A DNA stretch of 64,000 nucleotides from Chenopodium formosanum (GCA_024500155.1 CM044877.1:67288001-67352000), one strand, 5' to 3'. Shown: positions 21,350-33,995, numbered from the stretch's first letter. The notes: a model not told the origin generated them from the sequence alone. Translations and numbers: made by a program.

Positions 21350-23307
21350 TGTAGACACCCATTTGTGTCTCCCTAAAACCAAACCCAGTGATGAGTAACT
21401 TTCACGTCGAATTGTAATCGAATGAAACGAAAGTGTGGAAAGTCTAGCGTTGCGGAAAGTTTTTATTTCTTTACTCTTCTTTCTATTTTTGAAAACTTTA
21501 TTTTAAGAAAACAACCAATCCAGTTTGGTTGGTCTATGATATGGTTCCAATAGTAGTGTAGTTGGATGGGGCTTACAAAGACCTTTCCAACGATATATTA
21601 TAAGCCCAATTCCGATGAATATTGAGGAAGTTTTGTCCAATTTACTAAAATGGGCCCGGTTTGAGCTTTATGTACGGCCTAATGATCTAGGGGAGGGCCT
21701 AATATGATTTATCATTCCTAATGCAATTAGTAATGGTTTTAGTCTTCTAGATTTTTCTAGAAGGTCCTTTTCATTCCTAATTAATTTAGCATTGATAAAT
21801 TGACTTTTGTTGACTTTTCAGAGTTTTAATCAAAATCAAATAACATTTTCGAGGAAATTATATTATTTTATCCTCCAGTACGGTAAACTTATCGGATTTT
21901 CGAAAATGTGTTGGAATCAGGCTTGGCGCCTAACCCTAGGCCTTGGCGCCTTGAACCAGGCCTGGCGCTAGCCATTGGCGCCTGGCGCTGGTGCTGGTGC
22001 CTGGCGCCAGCTAGCTAGGGTTGGTGCCAGCTCTGTTTTCTGAGTGTCAGACTCTGTTTTGTCTAATTTATTTTTTTGGCTGATTTTCTCTATAAATATC
22101 GTATTAAAAACTCCGTTTTCATGGACCGATCATCTACATTCATTCATCACCTATTCTTATTCATTCATTCACCAATTATCATCATCTACATCCATCATTC
22201 ACCTACGTACAATCAGTTTTCTCTTAATCATTCAATTCTTTCTTCTTACTTTGTTTTCTCATACAAAATTCCGCATTCACAAGATCTAGAAACACCTAGC
22301 CATATTCGAAGTTGCCTTCGCCCTAGACGTGAAAGGTTTAATTTCTGAGGGTTTGGTCCCAAATCTCTCTTTCAATTATTTAATTTGATTGTTTGATTAT
22401 TATTTTCCTTGAAGTTACTAACGTGTGTATTTTGTTATTAGGAAGAGGTACGAGGCATCAAATTAAGTGCTTTAATGATTTATTGATATTATGATGTAGA
22501 AATCATGTTTATATTATTATTATGATATTCCTAGTATCATGTCTAGGGTAGTTCTAATATTGTATATGATTATTACGATGCTTCCTATGTTCTACCTAAT
22601 ATTTATGGTTGTTAGTATCATGTTAGGGTTAAAGATTTGATTTTTATTGCTTAGTGACATGATAGGGTTTGTTATAATCTTGTTAGTATCATGCCTAGGA
22701 TCTTGCTATTGTTATTATGCTTTAATATTAACATGAATATGATTATAATTATTATTTATGATTATTTATTATGTTTCTTGATGCTTATTTATTGTTATTG
22801 CTTGATCACCTCTTTTATGCATGTTTAAAGGGAATTTGTACTTGTAATCACGCTTAATAAGATATTAAATAATCTTATTTAGGGTTAATGTGATTATAAT
22901 TTCAAGTGATCGCCAATAATAGTTTATTTGTGCATTAAATTCAACCAACATAGATAAACAGGTTTATGGTTAATCCTATTGATTGCATGTTAATTAAAAA
23001 GCGCACATGAATACGATCAGAATAAAGTAGAGGCCTATTATTAGGGCAGGTTCAATCTCTTTTAGGTTGGATTTGTACCTTCATCCCCGAACCCTTATTT
23101 GGTTCATGACCTTATGGAGTTGACGATCTCTTGGATCGTTAAGGGGTGTAACCTTCACCTCGTGAACGGTTTACAAGTTCCTAAAAAAACTTGTTGGCGA
23201 CTCTTTTGCTCTATCTTCTTCCCTTTTGGACGCCACCGTACTTTAGTGTATGATCACAGTGGGGTTCAAGCTAGTGGGATTTTAAAAGCTTGAAATTATT
23301 CCCTACA
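21350..23307 (+). repeat. Gag-only element, + copy, 3' LTR
   Basis: This 1958-bp LTR is nearly identical to the copy at 13066 and has a TATA box (TATAAATA) at 22091-22098. It ends CCCTACA followed by the ACAGG target duplication. After that the Athila-like coding sequence resumes. Confidence 0.93.
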
Positions 23308-23883
23308 ACAGGTAACAGTTCCTTTAACTGATTTAATCACTCAGGTTCCTGTGTATGCTAAATTTATGAATAATATTTTGACTAGGAAAAGGGCCTTTGA
23401 TGAGAAATTGTAGCTTTTACAGAGGAATGTAGTGCTTTATTGCAAAATAAATCCCCTCCTAAATTAAAGGATCCTGGTAGTTTTTCTATCCTTTGTCATA
23501 TTGGTAATGTTTTCATTGATAAAGCATTATGTGATTTGGGTGTTAGTGTAAGTGTTATGCCATCGTCTGTGTGTGATAAACTTAATATGGGTGATCTAAA
23601 AGTTACTAACATTACTTTACAGATGGCAACTCGTTTTGCTAAATACCCTTTTGATATTTTAGAGGATGTTCCTATCAAAGTTCGTAAATTTTTTATCCCT
23701 GTTGATTTTGTTGTGTTAGACATGGCTGAGGATACACAAATTCCCATTATATTAGGTAGGGCTTTTCTCCATACTGCAGAAGCCATAGTTGATGTAAAAA
23801 ACGGAAAACTAACCCTTTTTGTTGGAGATGATAATATCACTTTTAATTTAGGGAAGGTTTTAAGAGGACCTAGGCTAGAATAA
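23308..23883 (+). pseudogene. Athila-like aspartic protease region of pol
   Basis: Coding resumes at 23313 in continuity with 13060 once the nested element is removed (frame TVPLTDLITQVPVYAKF). The segment 23440-23883 is a 147-codon open frame with the retropepsin pattern of Athila elements: ALCDLGVSVSVMPSSVC (active-site triad DLG where DTG/DSG is canonical), FIPVDFVVLDM and IPIILGRAFLHTA (flap/C-terminal signature). The protein would cleave the Gag-Pol precursor. A stop lies just upstream (about 23409) and TAA closes the frame at 23883 before the RT region, so the polyprotein is broken. Confidence 0.85.
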
Positions 23884-24024
23884 AACTATTGTCTAATAGA
23901 TGTAAAAGATATAATGGATGATATTTTTGAAGAAAGCTTACCACAGGTTCTTGCAAGGGATCCCTTAGAGGATGTTATTTGTGGAGATTTATCTATAGGT
24001 GATGCAAGCATCTAGAGTAATGAG

Positions 24025-25042
24025 GTGGATGTCATAGAAAAAGCTCTTTCACTAGAAGAGCTTGATCTTAAAGAGACCATGAAGGTAGTGAAATTAGTTC
24101 AGGAATTAAAACCTATAGAGGTTAAGAAACCTGAACTAAAACCTCTTCCTTCTCATTTAAAATATGTTTTTCTTTATGAGCAGGAACTATACCCTGCGAT
24201 TATTAGTACTGAACTTGATGAACCATAAACTTCCCAACTTCTAGAGGTTCTTCGAACCCCCAAAAGGGAAATTGGATACAGTATTGATGATCTTAAGGGT
24301 ATTAGCCCTGATTTTTGTATGCACAAGATACATTTAGAGGACAACTACAAGCCATGTATTCAACCCCAGAGGAGGTTGAATCCTAATATGCAAGAAGTAG
24401 TCAAGAAAGTGGTGATGAAATTATTTGATGCAAGTATTATCTATCCTATTTCCGACTCAAAGTGGGTAAGTCATGTTCAGGTGGTTCCTAAAAAGGGTGG
24501 GATAACTGAAATAAAAAATGATAAAAATGAATTGATTCCCACTATAACTGTTACAGGGTGGCGTATGTGTATTAATTATCGTAGATTAAATATCGCCACT
24601 AAAAAGGACCACTTCCCTCTCCCTTTTATTGATCAAATGCTTGAGAGGTTGGCTAATCATAAGTTCTTTTGTTATTTGGATTGGTATTCGGAATTTTTCC
24701 AAATCCCGATTCACCCTGAAGATCAAGAAAAGACTACATTTACATGCCCTTATGGCACGTTTGTATATCGTAGAATGCCCTTTGGTTTATGTAATGCACC
24801 TGCTACTTTTCAACGTTACATGATGAGTATTTTTTCTGATTTCAGAGAGTATAAATATAATGGAAGTCTTTATGTATGATTTTAGTGTGTATGGGTCTTC
24901 ATTTGATGAATGCCTAGTATATCTCTCTAAAATTTTGAAAAGATGTGAAGAATGCAACTTGGTTCTAAATTGGGAGAAGTGTCACTTAATGGCGACAGAG
25001 GGAGTAGTTCTTAGTCATATTGTATCTGATAAGGGTATATAG
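24025..25042 (+). pseudogene. Athila-like reverse transcriptase, catalytic Asp lost
   Basis: A spacer (24025-24228) and then the RT domain of Ty3/gypsy type can be read from 24241: CMHKIHLEDNYKPCIQPQRR, WRMCINYRRLN, HFPLPFIDQMLERLA, FCYLDWYSEFFQIPI and RMPFGLCNAPATFQ. A one-base insertion near 24855 shifts the frame. The next frame begins MEVFMYDFSVYGSSFDECL. Here the catalytic pair normally read as FMDDF is FMYDF, because codon 24875-24877 is TAT instead of GAT. A stop lies at about 25040 after VSDKGI. The enzyme cannot be active. Confidence 0.92.
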
Positions 25043-25670
25043 GTAGACAAAGCTAAGATTTTTGTGATTGAGAAATTGCCTCCTCCTGTTAATGTTAAGG
25101 GGGTTAGAAGTTTCTTAGGTCATGTAGGGTTTTATTGTTGCTTTATCAAAGATTTTTCTAAAATTGCTAAAACACTAACTCAGCTTTTACTCAAGGATGC
25201 CCCTTTTGATTTTACTGACGAGTGTCTTAAGGCTTTTCACAGGTTAAAGCAAGCATTGATATCGGCACCCATCATATGTGCACCAGATTGGATTCTTTCT
25301 TTCGAAATCATATGTGATAGATGCAAGTGATTTTGCATTAGGTGCAGTGCTAGGACAGAGAAAGAACAAAGTTTTACGTGCTATCTATTATGCAAGTAAA
25401 ACTTTCGATGAAGCTCAAGTCAACTATGCCACTACGGAGAAGAAGTTTCTTTATGTGATTTATGCTTTAGAAAAATTTAGAGCATATCTAGTTGGTTCTA
25501 AAGTTATTGTTTTTACTGACCATGCAGTTTTGAAGTACTTAATAGCCAAGGAAGAATCAAAGCCTAGGCTACTCAGTTGGGTTCTCTTGCTCTAGGATTT
25601 TGATGTGTAGATAAAGGATAAGAATGGTGCAGAGAACGTTGTGGCAGATCACTTGTCACGTATTAGGTAT
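25043..25670 (+). pseudogene. Athila-like RT connection and RNase H
   Basis: The frame 25064-25330 carries the RT thumb/connection (VRSFLGHVGFYCCFIKDF, LISAPIICAPDW). It is followed after a shift by the RNase H domain (25300-25595): DASDFALGAVLGQR, YATTEKKFLYVIYALEKF, VIVFTDHAVLKYLI. A stop follows at 25593, after which NVVADHLSRI, the conserved C-terminal signature, is read at about 25636. In the intact family this degrades RNA in the RNA-DNA hybrid. Confidence 0.88.
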
Positions 25671-27030
25671 GATAAAGGTAAGGATTCTCTTCTTATAGAT
25701 GACTCTTTCCCTGATGACCACTTGTATGCAGTTGTAGAGAAACACCCTTGGTATGCCGATTTTTCTAATTATTTAGTGGGTGGTACTCTACCTCCTGATT
25801 TGTCCACCAATAGAAAAATAAATTCCTTTATGATATTAAGCATTATTTTTGGGATGATCCTTTTTTGTTTTGTGAGTGTGCAGATGGATTATTTCGCAGG
25901 TGTGTTCCCGAATGGGAAATTCACGACATTATTACTAGTTGACACACCTCACCTTATAGAGGACATCATGGTCCCACAAAAACGATGGCCAAGATTAATG
26001 AGTCAGGTTTTTATTGGCCCACCATGTTCAAGGATGCTAACACTTTTGTGCAGGCCTGTGACTCTTGCCAGAGGACTGACAACATTTCACGGCTGCATGA
26101 GATACCTCAAACTAGGATTTTGGAAGTTGAAAATTTTAATGTTTGGGTGTGTGGATTACATGGGACCGTTTCCCTCTTCAAGAGGGAAACGCTACATACT
26201 TGTCGCCGTTGCCTATGTATCCAACTAGGTTGAGGCCATTGCCACTCCTACCAATGAGGCCAAGGTGGTCCATAGACTTTTCAAGAAGACCATATTTCCA
26301 AGTTTGGAGTACCTAGAGCTATAATTAGTGATGGAGGATCTTACTTTCTTGAGCGGAAGTTAGATACCCTTCTTAAGAAGTATGGTGTATATCATAGGAC
26401 ATGTTTAGCCTATCATCCCCAAACTAGTGGCCAAGTTGAAGTTTCTAACCGTAAGATCAAGGTTATTCTAGAGAAGGTGTTAGCAAAATCACGGAAAGAA
26501 TGGAGTGATAAGTTTGATGACACCCTTTGGGCATACAGAACTGCATTTAAGACCCCAATAGGTACTACTCCTTATAGACTTGTGTATGGTAAAGCATGTC
26601 ATCTCCCGGTGGAATTAGAGTACAAGGAATATTGGGCTATTAAGGAGCTCAATTTGGATGCTAAGCTAGTGGGAGAATAGAGTCTACTTCAACTTAATTA
26701 ACTTGATGACTTTAGGGTGACGGCCTATGATAGTTCATCAAGGAGAAGACTAAGAGATGGCACGGCAAGATGATCCTTCCGAGAAAGTTCAAATAGGGTG
26801 ACAAGGTTTTGTTGTTCAACTCTAGACTTAAACTTTTCCCAGGAAAGTAAAAGTCAAGGTGGTCAGGTCCTTTTACTTTTAAAAGGGCTAAGAAATTTGG
26901 TTATGTGGAATTAATCGATGAGCATGGTAATAAGTTCAAGGTAAATGGTCAAAGACTTATGCTATACCATGAAGGGGCTATGATTGGTGTGGTTGAATTA
27001 CTTCACCGAATCGATTCCGGTTCATCTTGA
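25671..27030 (+). pseudogene. Athila-like integrase, multiple breaks
   Basis: This enzyme would insert the cDNA. The zinc-binding N-terminus is readable in two frames (HTSPYRGHHGP, then FYWPTMFKDANTFV and CDSCQR, about 25935-26075). The DDE core is spread over frames: first Asp in the DYMGPFPSSRGKRYI segment (about 26155), second Asp in ISDGGSYF (about 26325), Glu in GQVEVSNRKIKV (about 26432). The frame 26477-26680 carries WAYRTAFKTPIGTTPYRLVYGKACHLPVE, the usual C-terminal extension. Several stops and frameshifts occur. The sequence continues to HLEQPR at 27035, where the CACTA is inserted, and the remainder resumes at 55229. Confidence 0.88.
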
Positions 27031-27040
27031 GCAACCTAGA

Positions 27041-27300
27041 CACTAGGTGAAAAAAGGCCTTTGGCAGCGGTTCAAACCCGGTCTAAGGCACCGGTTTGAA
27101 CCGCTACCTATGTGAGGGGTGCCAAAAACCAACTTTTTGGCACCGGTTCAAAACCGGTGCCATAGGGTAAAATAGGCACCGGTTAACCGGTGTTATATGC
27201 TTACTTAGGCACCGGTTAACCAGTGCCTAAAACTGCTCTCCCGCCAATTTTTTTTTTGGTGGTAGATAATTTAGGCACCGGTTGCTGCCTAACCGGTGCC
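27041..27300. repeat. CACTA left terminus and subterminal repeats
   Basis: After the CACTAG terminus, the 10-bp word GGCACCGGTT or its complement AACCGGTGCC occurs at least eight times in 260 bp. It is often arranged as back-to-back inverted pairs such as GGCACCGGTTAACCGGTG. In En/Spm the equivalent repeats bind the TNPA-type protein. Confidence 0.9.
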
Positions 27301-27675
27301 TATTCACTAAATTCTATTTTTATTTTTATTTTTTTTCCAATTTTCGTGCAATAATATTTTAAAAAATAAAACTTGTTTCCAGTAATAATAATAACCTGTA
27401 ATTCCAGCAATTATATTAAATATATTAATTAATATTATTATTATTATAATAACTAATAATAATAATATTATTAATTATTACAATAAGATAAAAAAATAAT
27501 ATTAAAAAGAAGAATTCAATTATATATATAGATATAAATATTCCCAAACGAAATACAAAAAAATAAAAAGTTGCTTACATATACAAATAATAGTAACTAC
27601 ATATATAATGAATAATAAGTTATATATTTCAAAAGTTAACATAAATAATTTACAATTACAATGCCATGCATTTAC
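27301..27675. other. CACTA 3' non-coding segment
   Basis: Very AT-rich sequence with ATT/AAT and ATATAT runs separates the left subterminal repeats from the nested LTR tandem. I see no coding feature. It is the presumed 3' untranslated and terminal region of the leftward-reading Ulp1-like gene, whose ancestral stop codon lies at its right edge. Confidence 0.55.
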
Positions 27676-27680
27676 ATGTT

Positions 27681-29627
27681 TGTAGGGAATAATTTCAAGC
27701 TTTTAAAATCCCACTAGCTTGAACCCCACTGTGATCATACACTAAAGTACGGTGGCGTCCAAAAGGGAAGAAGATAGAGCAAAAGAGTCGCCAACAAGTT
27801 TTTTTAGAAACTTGTAAACCGTCGTTCACGAGGTGAAGGTTATACCCCTTAACGATCCAAGAGATCGTCAACTCCATAAGGTCAAAAACCAAATAAAGGT
27901 TCGGGGATGAAGGTACAAATTCAACCTAAAAGAGATTGAACCTACCCTAATAATAGGCCTCTACTTTATTCTGATCGTATTCATGTGCGCTTTCTAACTA
28001 ACATGCAATCAATAGATTAACCCTAAACCTGTTTATTTATGTTGGTTGAATTTAATGCACAAATAAACTATTATTGGCGATTACTTGAAATATAATCACA
28101 ATTAACCCTAAACAAGATTATTAATTATCTTATTAAGCATGATTACAAGTACCAATTCCCTTTAAACATGCATAAAAGGTGTGATCAAACAATAACAATA
28201 AATGAGCATCAAGCAACATAATAATAATCATCAATATCATGACAATAAAATTATAATCATAATCATATTCATGTTAATATTAAAGCATAATAAAAATAGC
28301 AAGATCCTAGGCATGATACTAACAAGATTAATAACAAACCCTAGCATGTCACTAAGCAATAAAAATCAAATCTTTAACCCTAACATGATACTAACAATCA
28401 TAAACATTAGGAAGAACATAGGAAGCATCATAACAATCATATTTAACGTTAAAAAATACCCTAGACATGATACTAGGAATATCATAATAACAATTTAAAC
28501 ATGATTTCTACATCATAATATCAATTAAAACCAATTAAAGTACTTACTTTGATGCCTCATACGTTTTTCTAATAACAAAATACACACGTTAGTAACTTCA
28601 AGGAAAATAATAATTAAACAATCAAATTAAATAATTGAAAGAGAGATTTGGGACCAAACCCTCAGAAATTAAAACTTTTCACGTCTAAGGCGAAGGCAAC
28701 TTCGAATATGGCTAGGTGTTTCAAGATCTTGTGAATGCGGAATTTTTTATGAAAAGCAAAGTTTAAGAAAAAGAGAGATGAATGAATGATTATAGAAGAG
28801 AATGAGAGAGAATTGGAGAATTAAAGATTGCGAATGAAAACTGATTGTTGATGAGAATTCGTGAGAATTGGTGAATGAAAACAGAGTTTTTAATACGATA
28901 TTTATAGAGAAAATCAGCCAAAAAGATAAATTAAAAAAAACAGAGTCTGACGCATTAAAAACAGAGCTGGCACCAACCCTGGCTAGCTGGCGCCAGGCAC
29001 CAGCACTAGCGCCAGGCCTGGTTCTAGGCGCCAAGGCCTGGGGTTAGGCGCCAAGCTTGATACCAACACGTTTTCGAAAATTCGATAAGTTTACCGTACT
29101 GGAGGATAAAATAATATAATTTCCTCGAAAATGCTTTTTGATTTTGATTAAAACTCTAAAAAGTCAACGAAAGTCAATTTATCAATGCTAATTGAATTAA
29201 GAATGAAAAGAACCTTCTAGAAGAATCTAGAAGACTAAAACCATTCCTAATTGCATTAGGAATGATAAATCATATTAGGCCCTCCCCTAGATCATTGGGC
29301 CGTATATAAAGCTCAAACCGGGCCCAGTTTAGTAAATTGGCCATAACTTCCTCAATATTCATCGGAATTGGGCTTATAATATATCGTTGGAAAGGTCTTT
29401 GCAAGCCCCATCCAACTACACTACTATTTGACCCATATCATGGACCAACCAAACTGGATTGACTATTTTCTTAAAATAAGTTTTCAATAATAGAGAGAAG
29501 AGAAAAGAAATAAAAAACTTTTCGCAACACTAGACTTTCCACACTTTCGTTTCATTCAATTATAATTTGACGTGAAAGGTACTTATCAGTGGGTTTGTTT
29601 TTGGGGAGACACAAATGGGTGTCTAAA
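27681..29627 (-). repeat. Gag-only tandem, outer 3' LTR (LTR1)
   Basis: Read on the - strand it starts at 29627, where the second base-pair step TGTA has become TTTA, and ends CCCTACA at 27681. It is the only one of the three that keeps the complete U5 end. Confidence 0.9.
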
Positions 29628-32217
29628 GAAGCCCCCACTTTGACTGAGTTTGGAGAAACGCGAGTTTCGAAAACAAAAGTCAAAGTAGCGATAGGGACGG
29701 AGAATGATTCAGAATGTTCTGCGATCATAAACCAATCTTGTAACGCCGATACCTGCAAACTAGTGTTAGTTAAATAGATAAAAGAGTTAAGAAACGCGTA
29801 TCTTGCACCGTCGAGCACATGTCTCTAAAAGAACCGATTGTTTTGATGACCTCCTGCAAGCTAGAGAATGCCATCTCGCTTGAAAACTGCTACGCCTGTA
29901 ACTGCTTCCAAATTTGAAGATTGCTTCGTCTGAAACGATCCTCCTCCGCATTGATAATATTCCACGTCCAAGGGATTACCATCGAAGATTATTTCTCTTG
30001 AAACAATCTCCATCCGCATTGATAATATTCCATGTCCAAGGGAGTACCATCGAAGATAACTTCGCCCGAAATTACCTCCAGCTGTTTGTGACAACTCTCT
30101 GCAAGCTAGGGAACGATGTCGAAGATATCTTTTCTTGAAGTCATCTTCATTTGATGCGATAATTTTCCAAAGGAAATTACCGAAGATCCACGCCTGTCGA
30201 TCTTTAAAAGTTCGCTTGAACTTCGTTTCCGCTATGCCTGTACGTCGGCGCTTTTGCTTTGATGACAATCCTCTTTTCTTTGGGAATAGTTGCCAACAAA
30301 ACTCTTGTATGATGTATGACAATCCGATTAAGGGAAAGTTGTCAAAGCCACGTAACAATCCATCCTTGGAAATGATTCCACGATGAAGCGACAATCCGTA
30401 TCTCGGAAAATTTGCCAAAAATCCAATCTTTGGAAAAGTTGCCAATGTTTCGTAACAATCTTTCACAAGAACTTTGCTACGATCGACAATCCATATCTTG
30501 GAATATAATTCTTGAAAGCAATCCACTTTGGAAATTTGCCAACACTATGCGACAATCCTTTTAAGAAAATATTGCCACAATTGACAATCCGCGTCTTGGA
30601 ACATTTGCAAAACATAGTCAACCGACAATCCACTTTGGGAAATTTTGCCATAGGGAACTAGGTGTATGAAAATCCAATCTCGGAAAACTTGCCAGCGATG
30701 TATGAATGTATGACAATCCGAACTTGGAAAAACTTGCCAAACAGAGAAGGAGCACGACAATCCACGCTTGGAAACTTTGCCAGAGATGACAATCCAATCT
30801 TGGAAAAATTGTCGTTGAAGAAGATGTACGAAAATCAGTATTTGGAAATATTGTCGTTTAAGTGCTTGTTTTTGAATTGATTGTAATGAGCTAGTGTTTT
30901 AGGCGCTTAAGCTAAGTGAGACGATCTTTCGTCAGGTCGATCACTTAGACTGTAATCAAATCGACTACTTAATCATGTCAAATCGCTTATAGGGGCTAAC
31001 TGGCGTACCAAGGAACCCGAAATTGCTGTATAAAGTCAAAATCACCTTTCTAAGAGGCTTCGAGCTCTGTCGTTGCTGAGATATCTCTGGCGCCAAAAAT
31101 TGACTCTGTTGCCGAACGTTGTGATAAGGTCTTCCCTTTTCTGCTGCACCTGTATCTATTTTGACTATAGAACTTTGCCAACCTCTTTAATTATCTTAGG
31201 GTTGACCTAAGGTTTAGCATTGCTTGACTCATCGACTTGACACGACTCAAGGTATAAACTTGACTCGCTGTGATTGACTCTAGGTTGACTCGTTTCGAAG
31301 TGAAATGAAACGTGTGACTCGTGACCCGTGTGTGCATAGTGTTGACTCAATGTGATGCAAAAAGCAAAAATTTTCCGTCATTTTTGTGGAGGGTACCGAC
31401 TTTCTCCCGAAAACGAAAGACGCGAAAAAGAATTGAATTTTAAAATGCCTGTTGAATGATCTTAGTCAGATGTTGTTTGATACTGTCTGTCAAGGTGCAA
31501 GGATTAACCCATCCTAGGCTATCTCAATTGTGAAATCCACGATGAAAGTATTTGGGTAACTTAGGCACGGAGGCTAAGCACTTCTTACTTCTTGATGCAA
31601 TGACAATTATGATTGATAAGTGATGTTGATATGACAAGGCATGCTTCAATGTTGAGATTTCATGACAAAAGGGTTCCTAAGGAAAGTATTTGGTCATGTA
31701 TCTGTGATTTGGATGATAGTGACACTAAAGCTAGGACGCAAGGGCTAAGTGTGTGGAAAGATATTATTGAAAATAGTCAAATGATGGTGACTCTTAGGCT
31801 AGGTAATCTAATGATGTAGGGAGCAAGCCCCTAAGTCTAACTCTAAATGAATAGGGGTGAGCATAGGAAATCCCTTGATATGATCATGGTGTAAGTGTAT
31901 GAATGTGAATATGAATGCATGTTTATTACGGCCGCACCTCGATGTGAGATTGCCTACGTTTCCGTTAGGAATCAGGCCGAACGTAGCTCTAGCCGAACCT
32001 CGCACAAGTGTGTGTATACCTCAAAAAGGTCTTTTTAAGGGTTGTAACGTGGTTAGGCTAAAAGCTAAAGAAGAAGGGGATAAAGGCTCAAAACCCTAGA
32101 TAAGCCCCCAAGGTGTGCAACCTTGCTTTTGAATCTTTATATTTTTATGCTTGAGTTTCTACTCTTGTTTAGCACTCTTTTTTCTTTTGCTTTAGCATCT
32201 ATTTTATTTTTATAAGT

Positions 32218-32421
32218 GTGGGGAATCTCGATCATGCGGTCTACCACTCACTTGGCATTCATGTTTCTCAGGCACGGTACCGAGCACTCGATAAGAGACG
32301 CAATCTGAGACGTGTTCATATCAAAGATATTTCCATATCAAAGACATTGGAACACTTGCCCTTTTGTACACTTTTGTTTATTTGTTTGCTTTTGCTTATT
32401 TTTGCTATTTTATTCTTTTGA
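32218..32421 (+). CDS. Antisense ORF of gag-only element, copy A
   Basis: Same frame as 18253-18495 (-). Core residues HAVYHSLGIHV, RYRALDKRRNLRRVHIKD and a hydrophobic tail LLLLIFAILFF are kept. It starts at an internal Met because the upstream part is shifted. No known function. Confidence 0.35.
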   Translation: MGNLDHAVYHSLGIHVSQARYRALDKRRNLRRVHIKDISISKTLEHLPFCTLLFICLLLLIFAILFF

Positions 32422-32863
32422 ATTTACTCAAGCTTTTTAGAATTGCATAAGTTACACACCATCCCATCCCAAGGTTTGGTAGATGTAGGTCGAAAAAAGA
32501 AAGGTCTATCGTTAGACGAGGCTCAAATTAGCTTATGAAGAAAAGATTGTAAATTTGAAAGGTGAAAGGAGATATGATGTGGCTACAAGGGGTCACTCAA
32601 ATCATTGGTATATCTTGTGCTTAATTCGACATGGATATTTTTTTTTTTTTGCAATGCAATGTGATGATCATATATAAGGAAATAAATGCTCATTTTATTA
32701 AAAGGAAAAGGAAAAAATCCTATAAAATTAATCTAAAAGAAAAGAAAGGTGCCTATGCTAGACTTATTGGGGAAGGGAAAAAAAGAAAAATAAATAGAAA
32801 AAAAAAATGGTCATGAAATCCTGTCGTTGAAGCTCGCCTCTTGTATCGTTCTCTTCATCATCA

Positions 32864-33995
32864 CCCAGTCTTCTCGCTAAATAGAGGCAATGGGATCTTA
32901 TTTGCCTCTATGAGATCTTGAATGAGGTTTTGAAACCTATAGCATTCATCAGTAGTATGACCGCGCCCTCGATGGTACTTGTAATTGGAGTTTGGATTCC
33001 ATCTCGAAGATCGATTTTCTGGTGTTGGATCCTCGGTAGGGCCAATAGGTTTGATTAATCCTCGATCGTAAAGACGGTCGAAAGCAACATCGTAGGTCAT
33101 TCCAATGGGCTTAAACTCTCGCCTAGGTTTCCTTTTAGATCCTTGATTGTCCATGGCTAAGACATCATTATGGTCAAAGGTACTAACATTATTACTGGAT
33201 AGGGCGTTTTCGGAAGAAGAAGGATTGTCACTCTTCTTTCCATTCTAGCCACCGTGGTTACTATTGTTAGTAGCTTTTTGCTTTGCGAGGTCGTCTTTGA
33301 TTTCAATTCCGACATCATAAATGGCCTTGAAAGTATTCAAATTGTGTTGATATTTCAAATGCTTCGAATACTTCGCTTGAAGATTCTTGATAAACATCTT
33401 CACTGATTCTTTTTTGGTGGGGACCTTAATCATCTTAGCAAAAGTTTCCCTCCACTTATTAAAGAAAGAAGTAAAACCTTCATTCTGTTTTTGTCTTAGC
33501 ATCTTTAGTTGTCTATGGTCGGTTTCAACTTGAATATTGCACTTGTACCTATCAATGAAAGCGTTTACTATCGATTCCCAGGTAGAGGTTTTCTCTTTGT
33601 CAAGGGAGAAGTACCTATGATACTCATGATTGTTTCAAATGGTTTCAAGAGATAGTGAGAACAGAGAGGGGAAAACCTTCTTATCAATACCTTTGATACT
33701 CATGATTGTTTCAAATGCTCTTAAATGGAAGTAAGGGTTGTCAATTACTCTGAATTTTGGGATGTCGTTGGCGTTGAACTTCTGCGGAAAAAGATCTTTG
33801 TCCACCAAGACCCCTTGAGATGTAAGCTCTTGAAACTTGTAATTGCTAGACAACTTTCTTAGGCTCTCTTGCATGAGGTCTATCTGTTCGTTGTTGCTTT
33901 ATGGGGTCATCGATCTTGAGTGTGAGAAGCTTCAGTGTCTCAGTCACGGCAGCCAGTTGGTTCTTACGATCATTGACTTCTTCTTGAGTTGCCAG
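32864..33995 (-). pseudogene. gag: Gag remnant, copy A
   Basis: This is the counterpart of 16688-17806. The start codon used in copy B is changed (ATG to CTG, about 33995) and the frame is broken near 33890, near 33620 and near 33240. At 33616-33640 the sequence encoding VCQQWYF has been replaced by a duplicate of a ~25-bp stretch from 33692-33717, which looks like templated repair. The zinc knuckle reads YKYHRGRGHTTDEC, so the first Cys is lost. The Trp codon at the position of the + copy's stop is intact. Confidence 0.82.

Larger units (their letters stand above)
13066..23307 (+). mobile_element. Gag-only (TR-GAG-like) LTR retrotransposon, Tat/Ogre-like, + copy
   Basis: The 10.2-kb element has LTRs at 13066-15021 and 21350-23307 that differ at only scattered positions. 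Each begins TGTAGACACCC, and the 3' LTR ends CCCTACA. The target duplication is GCAGG (13061-13065) against ACAGG (23308-23312). The PBS resembles the tRNA-Arg-type site of Tat/Ogre elements, and a polypurine tract precedes the 3' LTR. The internal 6.3 kb holds one gag ORF. I find no protease, RT, RNase H or integrase motif in any frame, so it is non-autonomous. It interrupts the Athila-like coding region. Two more internal regions of this family lie on the - strand at 27681-44226. Confidence 0.92.

Noticed and set aside
23496..23840. 114-codon frame on the - strand
   Set aside because: It is the antisense shadow of the Athila protease frame.
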